Counted from the first letter of the stretch, positions 17,001-24,692 are shown. The stretch: DNA of 64,000 nt from Myxococcales bacterium (GCA_023954815.1 JAGSHB010000006.1:1-64000), one strand, 5' to 3'. The notes: generated by a model not told the origin, from the letters alone. A program made the numbers and translations.

Positions 17001-20000
17001 CCGCAGGACCAACCCGGCCCTTCCGTCTCGAAGTTCGCGCAGCCGACCTTCGTGCCCCACGCCACCAGCTTGGGATCGGGGTCTGACTCTCGTACCGCGA
17101 TGTTGCGAATGTTCCACCAATTGTTGGTGGAGGTCGTCTTCGAGCGGAACCGCACGAGGATCTTCTTGCCCTTGTAGCCAGTCAGGTCCAAGGCTTGGCG
17201 GCGCCAAATGTAATCGCTCTGACCGCCGCGAATCAGTGATGGCGACCATGTCTTGGCGCCGTCGTCGCTGATTTCGACCCAGTAGGAACCCCCACTGTAG
17301 CGTTCTTCGAAGTAGAGCGTTGGGTTGAATGCACACGACAGGTCGACCTTTGACTGAATCGTCATCGTATGCGTGCCATTTTGCGGGGCGGAGAGCGCAT
17401 ACCAACCGGTACCAGCGTGTGTGAACCTCACCGGCCCGGTGCTCGCCTTGAACTCCCATTTGCCGCTGTTCTTCGAGGCATCATCGCTCATCGCGCTGAA
17501 CGGCTTGTTGCCGTTGGGCGCGTGCGTGCAGCCGGTCTTGGGATTACACGCGTCATTGGTGCACAGGTTCTGGTCGTTGCAGTCGAGCTTCGGCCCAGCA
17601 ACGCACTTCCAGTACTTGCAGCTATCCGAGGTGGTGCAGGCGTTGCCGTCGTCACAGGGTGCGGTGTTGGCGAAGTGCTTGCAGCCAGGCCCCGGGTAGC
17701 ACATGTCCTGCGTGCAGACATCGAGGTCGTCGCAGTCTTTAGTCTTCCCGCCAGCTACGCAGGCGCCCTTGCTGCAGACATCACCCAGCGAGCAGGCGTT
17801 GCCGTCGTCGCAGGGCGCCGAGTTCGGCACGTTCACGCAACCTTTGACGGTGTCGCAGCCGTCGTTGGTGCAGGCGTTGGCATCTTCGCAGAGCTGTCCG
17901 GCGCCGGGGGTGCATTTGCCGCCGATGCAGGTGTCGCCGACGGTGCAGGCGTTGCCGTCATCGCACTTCGCCTCGGTCAGCGCGTGGGTGCAGCCGGTCT
18001 TCGGGTCACAGGCATCAACGGTACAAGCGTTCTGGTCGTCGCAGTTTTGGTAAGGACCAGCGACGCACTTTCCTGCCTTGCAGACGTCACCCACCGTGCA
18101 TACGTCGTTGTCGCTGCAGCTGGCTGTATTCGGGTTGCCCACGCAGCCCTTCTTCGGGTCGCATGCGTCCTGCGTGCAGACGTTTTGGTCGTCGCAGAGC
18201 TGGACTTTGCCGGGAATGCACTTTCCGGATTGGCAGACATCGCCCGTCGTGCAGACATTTTCATCGCTGCAGCCGGATTTGTCGTCGATGACAAACTTGC
18301 AGCCTGGTTTGGAACCGCCCACACCCGGGTCGCACAGGTCGATGGTGCAGGGGTTGCCGTCGTCGCAGAGCTTGGCGGTGCCGCCCTCACACGCGCCCCC
18401 CTTGCAGGTGTCCTTCGTTGTGCAGGCGTTGTTGTCGTCGCACGGCGCGGCGTTGTTCTTCGGAGCGCAGCCCTTCGTCGCGTCGCACAGGTCGTCGGTG
18501 CACGGGTTGTTGTCACCGCAATCTTGGAGGGCACCCGGAGCGCACTTTCCGTTCTTGCAGGTGTCACCAACGGTGCAAACACTACCGTCGGAGCAGCCAG
18601 CGTTGGGGATCGGCGTGTACACACAACCTTTGGCCCCGTCGCAGCTGTCGCTGGTGCAGGTGTTGTTGTCATTGCACGTCATCTTGCCGCCGCGGCATTC
18701 GCCCTTGACGCAAGCGTCGCCGGCGGTGCACGCAGCGCCGTCGTTGCAGGTGCTGCCGTCTTTGAGCGGCGTGAAAACGCACTTACCTGACTGCTTGTCG
18801 CAGGCGTCTGTGGTGCAGGTCTTGCCGTCGTCACAACCCACCTGTGCGACGGGCTTGCAGACGGTCGCCTTGCAAATACCGCCGACCGTGCAGCTGTTGC
18901 CAGCGGGGATGCACTTGCCACCGTCCGCAGCGACGTGGACGCAGCCCTTCGTGAGGTCGCAGCTGTCTTTGGTGCAGGCGTTGCCGTCGTCGCAGGTCAA
19001 AGCCTTGCCCGCCTGACATCCGCCACCGGCGCAGGTGTCTCCCGTGGAGCACGCGTTGCCATCGTCGCAAGATGCGCCCGGCTTCAGGGGCGTCGATACG
19101 CAGCCTTTCTTTGCGTCACAACCGTCAGCGGTACACGGGTTCCCGTCGTCGCATGGCTGCGCCTTGCCGCTGATGCACGCTCCAGATTTGCAGGCATCGC
19201 CGATCGTGCAGGTGCTGCCATCATCGCAGGCGGCGCCGTCATCAAAAGTGTGGACGCAGCCGCCGTCACCCTTGCCGGAGCCTGGGTTGCAGACATCCTT
19301 GGTGCAGGCCTTTCCGTCGTCACAGGCGACGGTTTTGCCACCGACACAAGCGGCGCCCTTGCAAGCATCACCGCTGGTGCAAGCGTCGCCATCGTCGCAC
19401 TCAGCGCCTTCTTGGGCCTGATGAACGCAGCCTTTGGCCTTGTCGCAAGAGTCCGTGGTGCATGGATTGCCATCTTCGCAATTCTGCGGCTTGCCGGGCG
19501 CACAGCCACCAGCGACGCAGGCGTCGCCGACGGTACACACGTCGTCGTCGTCGCAGGCCCCATCGCTGTCGTCGTGTTTGCATCCCTCAGCCGGGTGGCA
19601 CCAATCCGATGTGCAGGGGCTGCCGTCATCACAGTTCAGAGCAGTGCCGGTGCAGGCGCCGGACGCGCATTTGTCGTCTTCTGTGCAGAGCGTTCCATCG
19701 CTGCATGGCTCGCCGGCCGCCCCAGGAGCGTGGGTGCAGGTGTCTTCCGCATCCGTGGAAGTCGCTCCGACACAGAGGTCCACGGTGCACGGATTGGTAT
19801 CGTCGCAATCCTTTGTGCACGGGTTGGCGCAAACACCTTCTGCGCATACACCGCTGGCGCAGTCATCGTCGCCAGTACAGTCGCAACCCAGCGCGCCCGG
19901 GCATGCAGCAGCGTCCACTGGCCCCGTGTCCATCAGGACTTGAGCATCCATGGCTCCGCCAGTGTCTTGGCTGATGCTATCCAGTTTCTGCCCGACTGGC

Positions 20001-20110
20001 TGGTCGTCAACGCCGCTGCAAGCCGCACCGAACAGTGCAAGAGCGGCGAGCATGGCGCAGCGCCGGACCAGGATGGAGCGATTACCGTGAGGTAGCGCAA
20101 TGTGGGTCAT
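14030..20110 (-). CDS. Giant Cys-rich/beta-sandwich lipoprotein, paralog 1
   Basis: About 2026 residues. The start is the ATG at 20110 (MTHIALPHGNRSILVRRC), preceded by GAGGT. The in-frame extension upstream lacks a signal sequence and was not used. The lipobox is FGAAC followed by SGVDD. It has a lead-in module (CPGALGCDC), 15 A and 14 B four-Cys modules (about residues 102-861) and eight beta-sandwich modules (about 870-2026). It is the first gene of the visible tandem cluster and its stop overlaps the start of paralog 2. The 533-base region upstream presumably carries the promoter. It differs from the others in several A-module variants (CDDGKACTKD, CDDLDVCTQD) while the register is unchanged. 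Function unknown; an outer-membrane or surface lipoprotein is the most likely class. Confidence 0.88.
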   Translation of the reverse strand: MTHIALPHGNRSILVRRCAMLAALALFGAACSGVDDQPVGQKLDSISQDTGGAMDAQVLMDTGPVDAAACPGALGCDCTGDDDCASGVCAEGVCANPCTKDCDDTNPCTVDLCVGATSTDAEDTCTHAPGAAGEPCSDGTLCTEDDKCASGACTGTALNCDDGSPCTSDWCHPAEGCKHDDSDGACDDDDVCTVGDACVAGGCAPGKPQNCEDGNPCTTDSCDKAKGCVHQAQEGAECDDGDACTSGDACKGAACVGGKTVACDDGKACTKDVCNPGSGKGDGGCVHTFDDGAACDDGSTCTIGDACKSGACISGKAQPCDDGNPCTADGCDAKKGCVSTPLKPGASCDDGNACSTGDTCAGGGCQAGKALTCDDGNACTKDSCDLTKGCVHVAADGGKCIPAGNSCTVGGICKATVCKPVAQVGCDDGKTCTTDACDKQSGKCVFTPLKDGSTCNDGAACTAGDACVKGECRGGKMTCNDNNTCTSDSCDGAKGCVYTPIPNAGCSDGSVCTVGDTCKNGKCAPGALQDCGDNNPCTDDLCDATKGCAPKNNAAPCDDNNACTTKDTCKGGACEGGTAKLCDDGNPCTIDLCDPGVGGSKPGCKFVIDDKSGCSDENVCTTGDVCQSGKCIPGKVQLCDDQNVCTQDACDPKKGCVGNPNTASCSDNDVCTVGDVCKAGKCVAGPYQNCDDQNACTVDACDPKTGCTHALTEAKCDDGNACTVGDTCIGGKCTPGAGQLCEDANACTNDGCDTVKGCVNVPNSAPCDDGNACSLGDVCSKGACVAGGKTKDCDDLDVCTQDMCYPGPGCKHFANTAPCDDGNACTTSDSCKYWKCVAGPKLDCNDQNLCTNDACNPKTGCTHAPNGNKPFSAMSDDASKNSGKWEFKASTGPVRFTHAGTGWYALSAPQNGTHTMTIQSKVDLSCAFNPTLYFEERYSGGSYWVEISDDGAKTWSPSLIRGGQSDYIWRRQALDLTGYKGKKILVRFRSKTTSTNNWWNIRNIAVRESDPDPKLVAWGTKVGCANFETEGPGWSCGVDGTSYQLNYKGANLIPNPNRHVSTARFHLRFDLSKVSKPYLTFEERHYYGILKVEVRSPDGDWGEAFLRGHTTDYAWRKRVVDLSDFKGNVVEMRFTVYNPHGNTYFHWGDIRRITFGTKPTQKSILPYGQALTSCGDWTLEDTVWECDSTKTDWFLQAKSDASPTKHANGYWHYAKYQRQLDLTKAKDPQLTFSHSHYYGTVAVQVSEDGGSWSSVWTVGNTHDTVWRKVSADLGQFLGKKVWIRIGYVPHSTNRWWRLRNIRVAEAPKPWPVVSFGTPKHDCGAWVAENATWSCDPLKTKYQFRYSVPVGLPGGYWVALTNERVYKIASQPNPHAQIDFRHYYGTVKIQASGDGIQWDDLYSVGNTHDLVWRHLMLPLGAYKNGGTVRLRIIVKPHSTSYWGEFKNFALTNPKPPVTVKPGVAFGCSSWETEGSAWACQSTASGPTLRFEGAAVVNNVNSNAYLHHTSTKHYVTLAGLKNPVLRAVARHSYGQLYAYVSEDGLKWHELAVTPNSLDLIWRKWEFDLGLWTGKKVFVRFSAKPNSPAYWGEIKDVSIGEYVAPGVAKVGDTVSINDLETEGGWVYDFVDKRFEGRHNFVSHTQSLTFKKVYDLSAANKPVLRFEHAWLYGYAYVDVSLDGKAWNMIWTRNFHGKRSSVMRPEWIDLSSVKGKKGVRIRFRHYAYYYNLATGAQWAVRNPRVVEYKAPNVLKAPLKLGSTYFEKRGLWLYNASTGEFSLNKPTFSSSAAWISTEHFLWPTAAINISGMSAPVLQFYQRNSSVTRKVEVSDDDGQTWKQAHTVARSSTAIWQKVTVDLSEWKASKALLVRMTGYLNGTTYWWQTRGMQILERPVLKSVGIGYKAKVTDWELESGWNANAGLNLIERKLDAIGHYTVAESKVTWDLSGTKTPKLVYESTYSNASRQIYVSVDGFAWQLVSSLGGTNQTMKSYTVDLSAFAGAKTLYVRLNSHISSIDRYWRVRNLKVVPK
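14033..17508 (-). repeat. Eight beta-sandwich modules of paralog 1
   Basis: Eight ~140-residue modules with cores such as DYIWRRQALDLTGYKGK and DTVWRKVSADLGQFLGK. Cys pairs flank E-x(3)-W in modules 2-5 only (GCANFETEGPGWSC through GCSSWETEGSAWAC). Confidence 0.75.
17510..19807 (-). repeat. Cys-rich A/B module array of paralog 1 (15 A + 14 B)
   Basis: A1 is CDDTNPCTVDLC and A15 is CNDQNLCTNDAC. The aberrant B6 is CIPAGNSCTVGGIC (about 18871-18916). The register is identical to paralogs 2 and 3. Confidence 0.82.
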
Positions 20111-20643
20111 GAGAGGACCTCGACAAAGATGGCGACCAGCCAAACACGTAGGACGTGCGCGGTCCGGTCTCGGAAGCGAAACAGGGCGCTCAAACAGCGG
20201 GGCCCGCCTGCGAAGTTGGTGACGGTCACCGGAAGGGTGACGCATTAGATCTCCTTCAAAGTCGTCGTCCTCGCCGGAAAGTGTCAATGTTTGTGGCGAT
20301 GGAACTGCGCCTAGCCGGTCAAGCTGTGGCCGCCCGTTGGACGGCAGGAGCTTCGTGAACGACATTCACATACAAAGCGTTGTTAGGTGGTTAGCCGGCT
20401 ACTGGCCGCTCAAGAGAGCCCCGAGCGGCATGAAATCGCGCGGCGGATTGGGCGTCCTAGAACTGATCGCACCGGCCCGTAAAACCGATGTGGACAGCCG
20501 AACTACCCGAAATCAGCGCCAACATTCACACAAATTCTCGCCGTCAAGTTTTTTGCACCATGGCCTGCAGGAGAGCGAAAACGCGCGACAATGACCGCCA
20601 CGTCGGCATCGCAGGAGGCTGATGCTGGCGAATTGTGCGTCGG
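20111..20643. other. Upstream region of the giant-lipoprotein cluster
   Basis: There is no convincing gene in these 533 bases. On the minus strand a TTGACG hexamer (20547-20542) could be a -35 element, but the hexamer 17 bases on (TGTTGG) is a poor -10, so no promoter is called. The region lies between the rhomboid stop and the first giant lipoprotein start. Confidence 0.4.
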
Positions 20644-21945
20644 TCAAAAGGACGACGAACGGGCCTGCTGGCAGAGTTTGAGTAGTCGGAGAGCCTCGTC
20701 GTTGTCAGCGCCAGTGCGAGAGAGTCGCCGCGCCTCTTCGGCGAGCTGCCACGCTTCAGACGGACGCTCGAATGCCACGAGAAGCAGGCGTGCCATGCCC
20801 AGGCGTGCAGGTATCGCCTCGTCGGCTCCCTGCCAGGTGCTGACCAGCCGTTCGTACACGGCGGCGGCCGCTTGTGAACGGTCGTCTCGTTCCAAACTCT
20901 GGGCGAGCAGGAGCACATCGGCTGGCGAAAGGCGGCTCAGTTGGCCAGCGGGAAGCGAAAAGAACAGGGCCGCAGCGCCGTCCCAATCTCCCGCACGCAA
21001 CCGATGATGCAATTCCCGATCCGGCGAGTGCGCACGGTTCGATGACGGCTCAGTCCCCCCGAACCCCAGCGAAGCCCAAAGGGACGATGGACGGGTCGGC
21101 TGCCTCCCACGTGCACGCTGTCCAGCAGGCGGCGCCGGAGGGCGCGGTTTGGCAGACAATGGATCGGCAGGCAGCGCGCCGTCGTCGTCACGGCGTGCGG
21201 TCCGCTCGCCCTGCCCGCCCGGTGCTCGACGCAGCATTCCCGCCACTACCACGCCCGCCAAAAAGCCACCCAAATGGGCGCCATGACTCACGCCGCCACT
21301 GCCACCGGAGAGCAACAATGGCAGCAGGTTGTCGAAGACCACGTAGGCACCCAACACCCAACGAGCGCCCACTTGCACCACTCGCATGATGAAGGGAAAG
21401 AAGAAGACCCAAAGACGAACGCGATTGTGAGGAAACCAGAGGAAGTACGCTCCCAAGACACCAGAGATCGCGCCGGAAGCTCCAACAGTTGGGACATCGG
21501 ACCCCCATCGCAGCAGCGCGTCACCAAAGGTTGCGGCTATGCCGGCCCCCACATAGAAGAGCAGAAATCCGGTGTGCCCGAGCTTGAATTCGACGTTGTC
21601 CCCGTAGATCCAAAGGAAGAGCATGTTTCCGGCTAGATGGGCGAACCCACCGTGCAAGAACATGGCGGTCAACAGGTCGCTGAACTCGAGCGCGCCGGGC
21701 CGGGCCCCGTGCTCAAAAACGACGAGGTCGTACGCGCTGACCTGCTGAACGAGTGTGCGCCAGTCCCCTGGGTTCCCCACAGCGAGTAGACGAAGGTACT
21801 CCTGCACCGACGGATCGGCGGGATCGACCCCCTGGCTTGCCAACGGCAAAAGCGCGATGAAAATTAGCACATTGACCCCGATTAACATCCAGGTAGCCCA
21901 GGGTGTAAACGGGGGATTTGGAGAGTCGCCGATGGGAATAATCAA
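20644..21945 (-). CDS. Rhomboid-family intramembrane serine protease with helical C-terminal tail
   Basis: About 433 residues from a TTG start. Residues ~20-235 form a multi-span membrane domain with the rhomboid hallmarks HGGFAHLAGN (conserved His/Asn in the second segment), GASGAISG carrying the catalytic Ser (~158) and SHGAHLGGF carrying the catalytic His (~224). Rhomboids cleave transmembrane segments inside the bilayer. A basic, Pro-rich linker follows, then ~110 residues of helical, TPR-like sequence (LRAGDWDGAAALFF...LLLAQSLERDD), an addition not found in minimal rhomboids that may bind a partner. The start was chosen because GGAGG lies 5 bases upstream and the TTG overlaps the stop of the methyltransferase gene as TTGA. 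A GTG 30 bases upstream has no Shine-Dalgarno sequence. Substrate unknown. Confidence 0.88.
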   Translation of the reverse strand: MIIPIGDSPNPPFTPWATWMLIGVNVLIFIALLPLASQGVDPADPSVQEYLRLLAVGNPGDWRTLVQQVSAYDLVVFEHGARPGALEFSDLLTAMFLHGGFAHLAGNMLFLWIYGDNVEFKLGHTGFLLFYVGAGIAATFGDALLRWGSDVPTVGASGAISGVLGAYFLWFPHNRVRLWVFFFPFIMRVVQVGARWVLGAYVVFDNLLPLLLSGGSGGVSHGAHLGGFLAGVVVAGMLRRAPGGQGERTARRDDDGALPADPLSAKPRPPAPPAGQRARGRQPTRPSSLWASLGFGGTEPSSNRAHSPDRELHHRLRAGDWDGAAALFFSLPAGQLSRLSPADVLLLAQSLERDDRSQAAAAVYERLVSTWQGADEAIPARLGMARLLLVAFERPSEAWQLAEEARRLSRTGADNDEALRLLKLCQQARSSSF

Positions 21946-22826
21946 GAGCGCCTCCGTGCGACTGTCAGCCGCCACGTTTGACGGTGCGCGGGTAGCGCTG
22001 AGATTCGCTGCTGAACGTCGGCAACTAGGGCTTGCTCATCAGCCGAGGGGAGGCCACGCAGCCACGGCGGTCGAACGGGTGGCAGGAGCGTGTGCGCGAG
22101 CCACTCAGCGGCAGTACAGTCGCGATGAAAATCGATCTGTGACCGCACCTGCCAGCCAGCCCGTTCTAGCGTTGCTTTGGGGTCCAAGGGGCCTGCCCAT
22201 ACAGGGGTGTCAACATCCGCAGAGGGCCCGTTGAGCGCATCACTCCCTGATGACGCGTCAATGGAGGGTGCGACGGCTGGCACCATCGGCAAGCCCACCA
22301 TCTCGCGACTGGTGTTCAAACAGACAGCGAGATCGACCTCTCCAGGGGATGGAGCCTCACCGCAGTAGGCGGCCGGCGTCGACCAGGCAAGCACGCAGTC
22401 TGGTGACAGATGAGGTGCCAAGCTGCGCAGGGCATATGCGGGATCGGAGAGCAGCCACCACATCGAGTTGCCGACAACCACATCGAAGGGGTGCGTGGGC
22501 GCCAGAGTGGTGCGCAAGTGCCAGCGTACGCCCGCATGTCTGAGATGAGCTGCAGCCGGATGGTGTTGAGCCATGGCAAAGCTGGGCTCAAACGCTGTAA
22601 TTTCGGAGACCGAGGCCCACCCACGGCGCGATAGCTCGGACGCCAGCGCCACACTTGTGACACCAGTTCCAGCGGCCCAGTCCAGGCATCTCAGGCGACC
22701 GGCGGACGGCACCACAGCGCTGAGCGCGGCCGTAACAAGGGCCTCGCTCGTCGACGCGTAGCGACCGTAGTCATTACAAAACGCCTGATACGCCGCGGCG
22801 GTCTTCGCTTGCTGCCAGTGCGTCAT
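21942..22826 (-). CDS. Class I SAM-dependent methyltransferase
   Basis: 294 residues. Motif I of the Rossmann-fold methyltransferases is clear (LRCLDWAAGTGVTSVAL, about residues 45-61), followed by an acidic motif II area (ITAFEPSFAMAQ) and a motif IV-like stretch (FDVVVGNSMWWLL). Overall it resembles type-11/BioC-like small-molecule or protein methyltransferases, but the acceptor cannot be read from sequence. Its ATG overlaps the stop of the YbjN-like gene (ATGA) and its own stop overlaps the TTG start of the rhomboid gene, so the three genes are translationally coupled. It has no signal peptide and is cytoplasmic. The C-terminal ~90 residues are Pro/Ala-rich and not recognised. Confidence 0.82.
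   Translation of the reverse strand: MTHWQQAKTAAAYQAFCNDYGRYASTSEALVTAALSAVVPSAGRLRCLDWAAGTGVTSVALASELSRRGWASVSEITAFEPSFAMAQHHPAAAHLRHAGVRWHLRTTLAPTHPFDVVVGNSMWWLLSDPAYALRSLAPHLSPDCVLAWSTPAAYCGEAPSPGEVDLAVCLNTSREMVGLPMVPAVAPSIDASSGSDALNGPSADVDTPVWAGPLDPKATLERAGWQVRSQIDFHRDCTAAEWLAHTLLPPVRPPWLRGLPSADEQALVADVQQRISALPAHRQTWRLTVARRRS
21951..21955 (-). promoter_or_regulatory. Ribosome binding site that fixes the rhomboid TTG start
   Basis: GGAGG on the minus strand, 5 bases before TTG at 21945-21943, inside the last codons of the upstream gene. The TTGA overlap implies translational coupling. Confidence 0.6.
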
Positions 22827-23359
22827 GAGTTTGTGTTGCGACGCCCGCCGCGGGCTCCATGGCTACTGAACTGCAGGGTTTCATCGATGGTGCCTGCTCG
22901 GCGGTCGACGTGAATCTCCTGGCTCAGATTGCGGTCAACAGCCCGCAGGCCACCCCAGTGCTGCTGGATACGGTCGTCATATTGATCGGCGACGTTCATT
23001 ACGGACCAAAGTGACGCGCGCAGGTCTCGGGTCTCAAAGGTGCTCCCAAGGATGTTGTGACCGAAGACGACTGAGCCAGCGCCGTTAATGGAAAATGCGC
23101 CCAGATCGAGAGTGTGATTTTCGTGCAGCAAAAAGTCGTACAGCGCGTGCTCCAATCGCGCCCCCGTGATGAGTTCCGCACGAATAACGATGAGCGCGTC
23201 GTCCCGCCAAGGTCGGACTTCGACGTCGACGCTCGCCGAGCCGACGGCCACGCTCAGACTCGCGGTCGCAACGCTAGCTTCCACGCGGTCGCCAAACTGT
23301 TCGAGCATGACCCGCGCCACCCGCTTGAACACTTCGCGCTGAACATCGATAGGCGACAT
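22823..23359 (-). CDS. YbjN / type III secretion chaperone-like protein
   Basis: About 178 residues from an ATG at 23359 (MSPIDVQREVFKRVARVM), with GGAGAG just upstream. The in-frame extension to 23485 is basic and low in structure and was not used. The fold suggested by the sequence is an alpha/beta layer: a helix, a strand with VEVRPWRDDALIVIRAEL, then LEHALYDFLLHENHTLDLGAFSI, which matches the general pattern of YbjN-type and secretion-chaperone-like proteins. That assignment is tentative. First gene of the coupled trio with the methyltransferase and rhomboid. It lacks a signal peptide. A regulatory or chaperone role is inference. Confidence 0.6.
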   Translation of the reverse strand: MSPIDVQREVFKRVARVMLEQFGDRVEASVATASLSVAVGSASVDVEVRPWRDDALIVIRAELITGARLEHALYDFLLHENHTLDLGAFSINGAGSVVFGHNILGSTFETRDLRASLWSVMNVADQYDDRIQQHWGGLRAVDRNLSQEIHVDRRAGTIDETLQFSSHGARGGRRNTNS

Positions 23360-23697
23360 GGGCTCTCCGCTCGGACTTCCGCCTCGTGGACGGTCGCACT
23401 GAAAACGCCGTTTTAGTGACTCCGAACGAAGCCGGAATCGGCGGCGTGTAACCAGTGTAGACGACATTTGCACTGTGTCGTGCATTGTCTCCTACATCGC
23501 TGCCCGAGCGCGACACCAAATCGCCTACGACACGGCGTGCGCCTGTCCCCATCCCCTGCCACATGCGCACTTGGCGCCGCCAGCGGACCTCTGTCGGTGG
23601 CAATCGGTGGGGCACAAGCGCTTTGTTTCAACCGACTCTCCCAAGACTCCTCGATTTTCTCGGGCCTAGAATTTACCGTCGGCACACGGAGGAAAGG
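23360..23697. other. Divergent intergenic region
   Basis: 338 bases between the start of the YbjN-like gene (minus) and the P460-like lipoprotein gene (plus). It must hold both promoters. A TAGAAT hexamer near 23667 on the plus strand could be a -10 element, but no matching -35 is present, so nothing is called. Confidence 0.4.
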
Positions 23698-24591
23698 ATG
23701 AAGAAACTGGGCGATGTTGGTTTTGTCAGTTGGCTGGGAGCCCCGCTTCTGGCCGTAATGGTCGGAGGCATGGCACTTTTCGGGTGTGGCGGAGGTGACG
23801 CAGACGCGCCTGCGAAGTCGGATGACACCGCAATTTCCGACAGTGGCGAGACGCATGCCGACGCCGCAGACAACAACGATGCCGGCAGCGACACCATGGA
23901 GGCTGACGTCGGCACCACAGACACAGAATCCGGAAGCCTGAAAGACGGCACAACAGGCGACAGCGGCAGCAGCACGGGTGCCTTAGATGGTGGTTCAACC
24001 GCCGACGCCTTGCCGGACGCGCTCGCTAGCGACGGCAACACGATGGATGCCGTGGCGGCGGCGGACAGCGCGACGGCGGATGCGGCCACAACAGACGCGG
24101 CAAAGACCGACGCTGCGACCAGCGATACCGGCCCCATCGACGCGGGCCCAGCAGATGCAGGCGCCACCGATGGCGGCAACTTGGACGCAGTCGCCGGCAC
24201 GCCGGTCCCCCCAGCCGACAAGACGGTTCTCTCGTGGCTCCAAGCGAAGCACTACACCAAGTGGCAGGGCGAATCGAAGGTGCACAAGAGCACGGGGCCC
24301 CATGAGTACACCCGGACTTGGGTCAATCCGGTCTTGGCAAAATCCCTCGCCGCCAAGGCGAAGTCTCACCCACCAGGCTCGATTGCGGTGAAGGAGCTCC
24401 GCGCCGGCCTGAACTCGCCGCTGAAGGGCTGGGCGTTTCTCATCAAGCCTGTCGGCGGTTCGGGCAAGTGGTACTTCTACGAGAGCCTCGCGACCGATGG
24501 CTCCGGGACGATATATGACAACCCGAGCTTCTGTGTCGGCTGCCACAAGTCAGGCAACGACCACTTCATGTCGCCGTGGCCGCTTCAGTAG
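23698..24591 (+). CDS. Cytochrome P460-like lipoprotein with Asp/Ala-rich stalk
   Basis: 297 residues. The ATG at 23698 (MKKLGDVGFVSWLGAPLL) has GGAGG upstream. The signal peptide ends in LFGC followed by GGG, a lipobox. Residues ~28-175 are a low-complexity Asp/Ala/Thr/Ser stalk. The last ~120 residues form a compact domain that matches the cytochrome P460 pattern: an AVKEL segment with a conserved Lys, a GWAFLIKP strand, WYFYE, and a C-terminal CVGCH haem c motif (Cys ~279, Cys ~282, His ~283). P460 proteins attach haem through CxxCH and, in some members, through a Lys cross-link. The known types oxidise hydroxylamine or bind NO, but many homologues have no known substrate. Expected to be tethered to the outer membrane and face the periplasm or the outside. 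The gene stands alone. Confidence 0.78.
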   Translation: MKKLGDVGFVSWLGAPLLAVMVGGMALFGCGGGDADAPAKSDDTAISDSGETHADAADNNDAGSDTMEADVGTTDTESGSLKDGTTGDSGSSTGALDGGSTADALPDALASDGNTMDAVAAADSATADAATTDAAKTDAATSDTGPIDAGPADAGATDGGNLDAVAGTPVPPADKTVLSWLQAKHYTKWQGESKVHKSTGPHEYTRTWVNPVLAKSLAAKAKSHPPGSIAVKELRAGLNSPLKGWAFLIKPVGGSGKWYFYESLATDGSGTIYDNPSFCVGCHKSGNDHFMSPWPLQ

Positions 24592-24692
24592 GAACGTCGG
24601 CGACGCCGTCCCCTTAACGACTATTAAAGAATGTGAACGTCACGTCTTCTGTGCGAGGAGTTGCTAGATTGGGTGGTCTGGAGGGACGTCAC

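Noticed and set aside
17369-18790. Plus-strand open frame (473 codons) opposite paralog 1
   Set aside because: Same antisense effect of the Cys-rich modules; periodic Ala/Val-rich product without any domain.
1-20110. Cys-rich DNA repeats as a CRISPR array or satellite DNA
   Set aside because: Units are diverged at DNA level and continuously coding, without uniform direct repeats and spacers.
20111-20365. 85-residue N-terminal extension of giant paralog 1
   Set aside because: Arg/Pro-rich, with no signal peptide; the internal ATG at 20110 has a GAGGT site and a proper lipoprotein signal.
20519-20547. Sigma-70 promoter for the giant-lipoprotein cluster
   Set aside because: The -35 TTGACG is good but the hexamer 17 bases away (TGTTGG) matches only two of six -10 positions.
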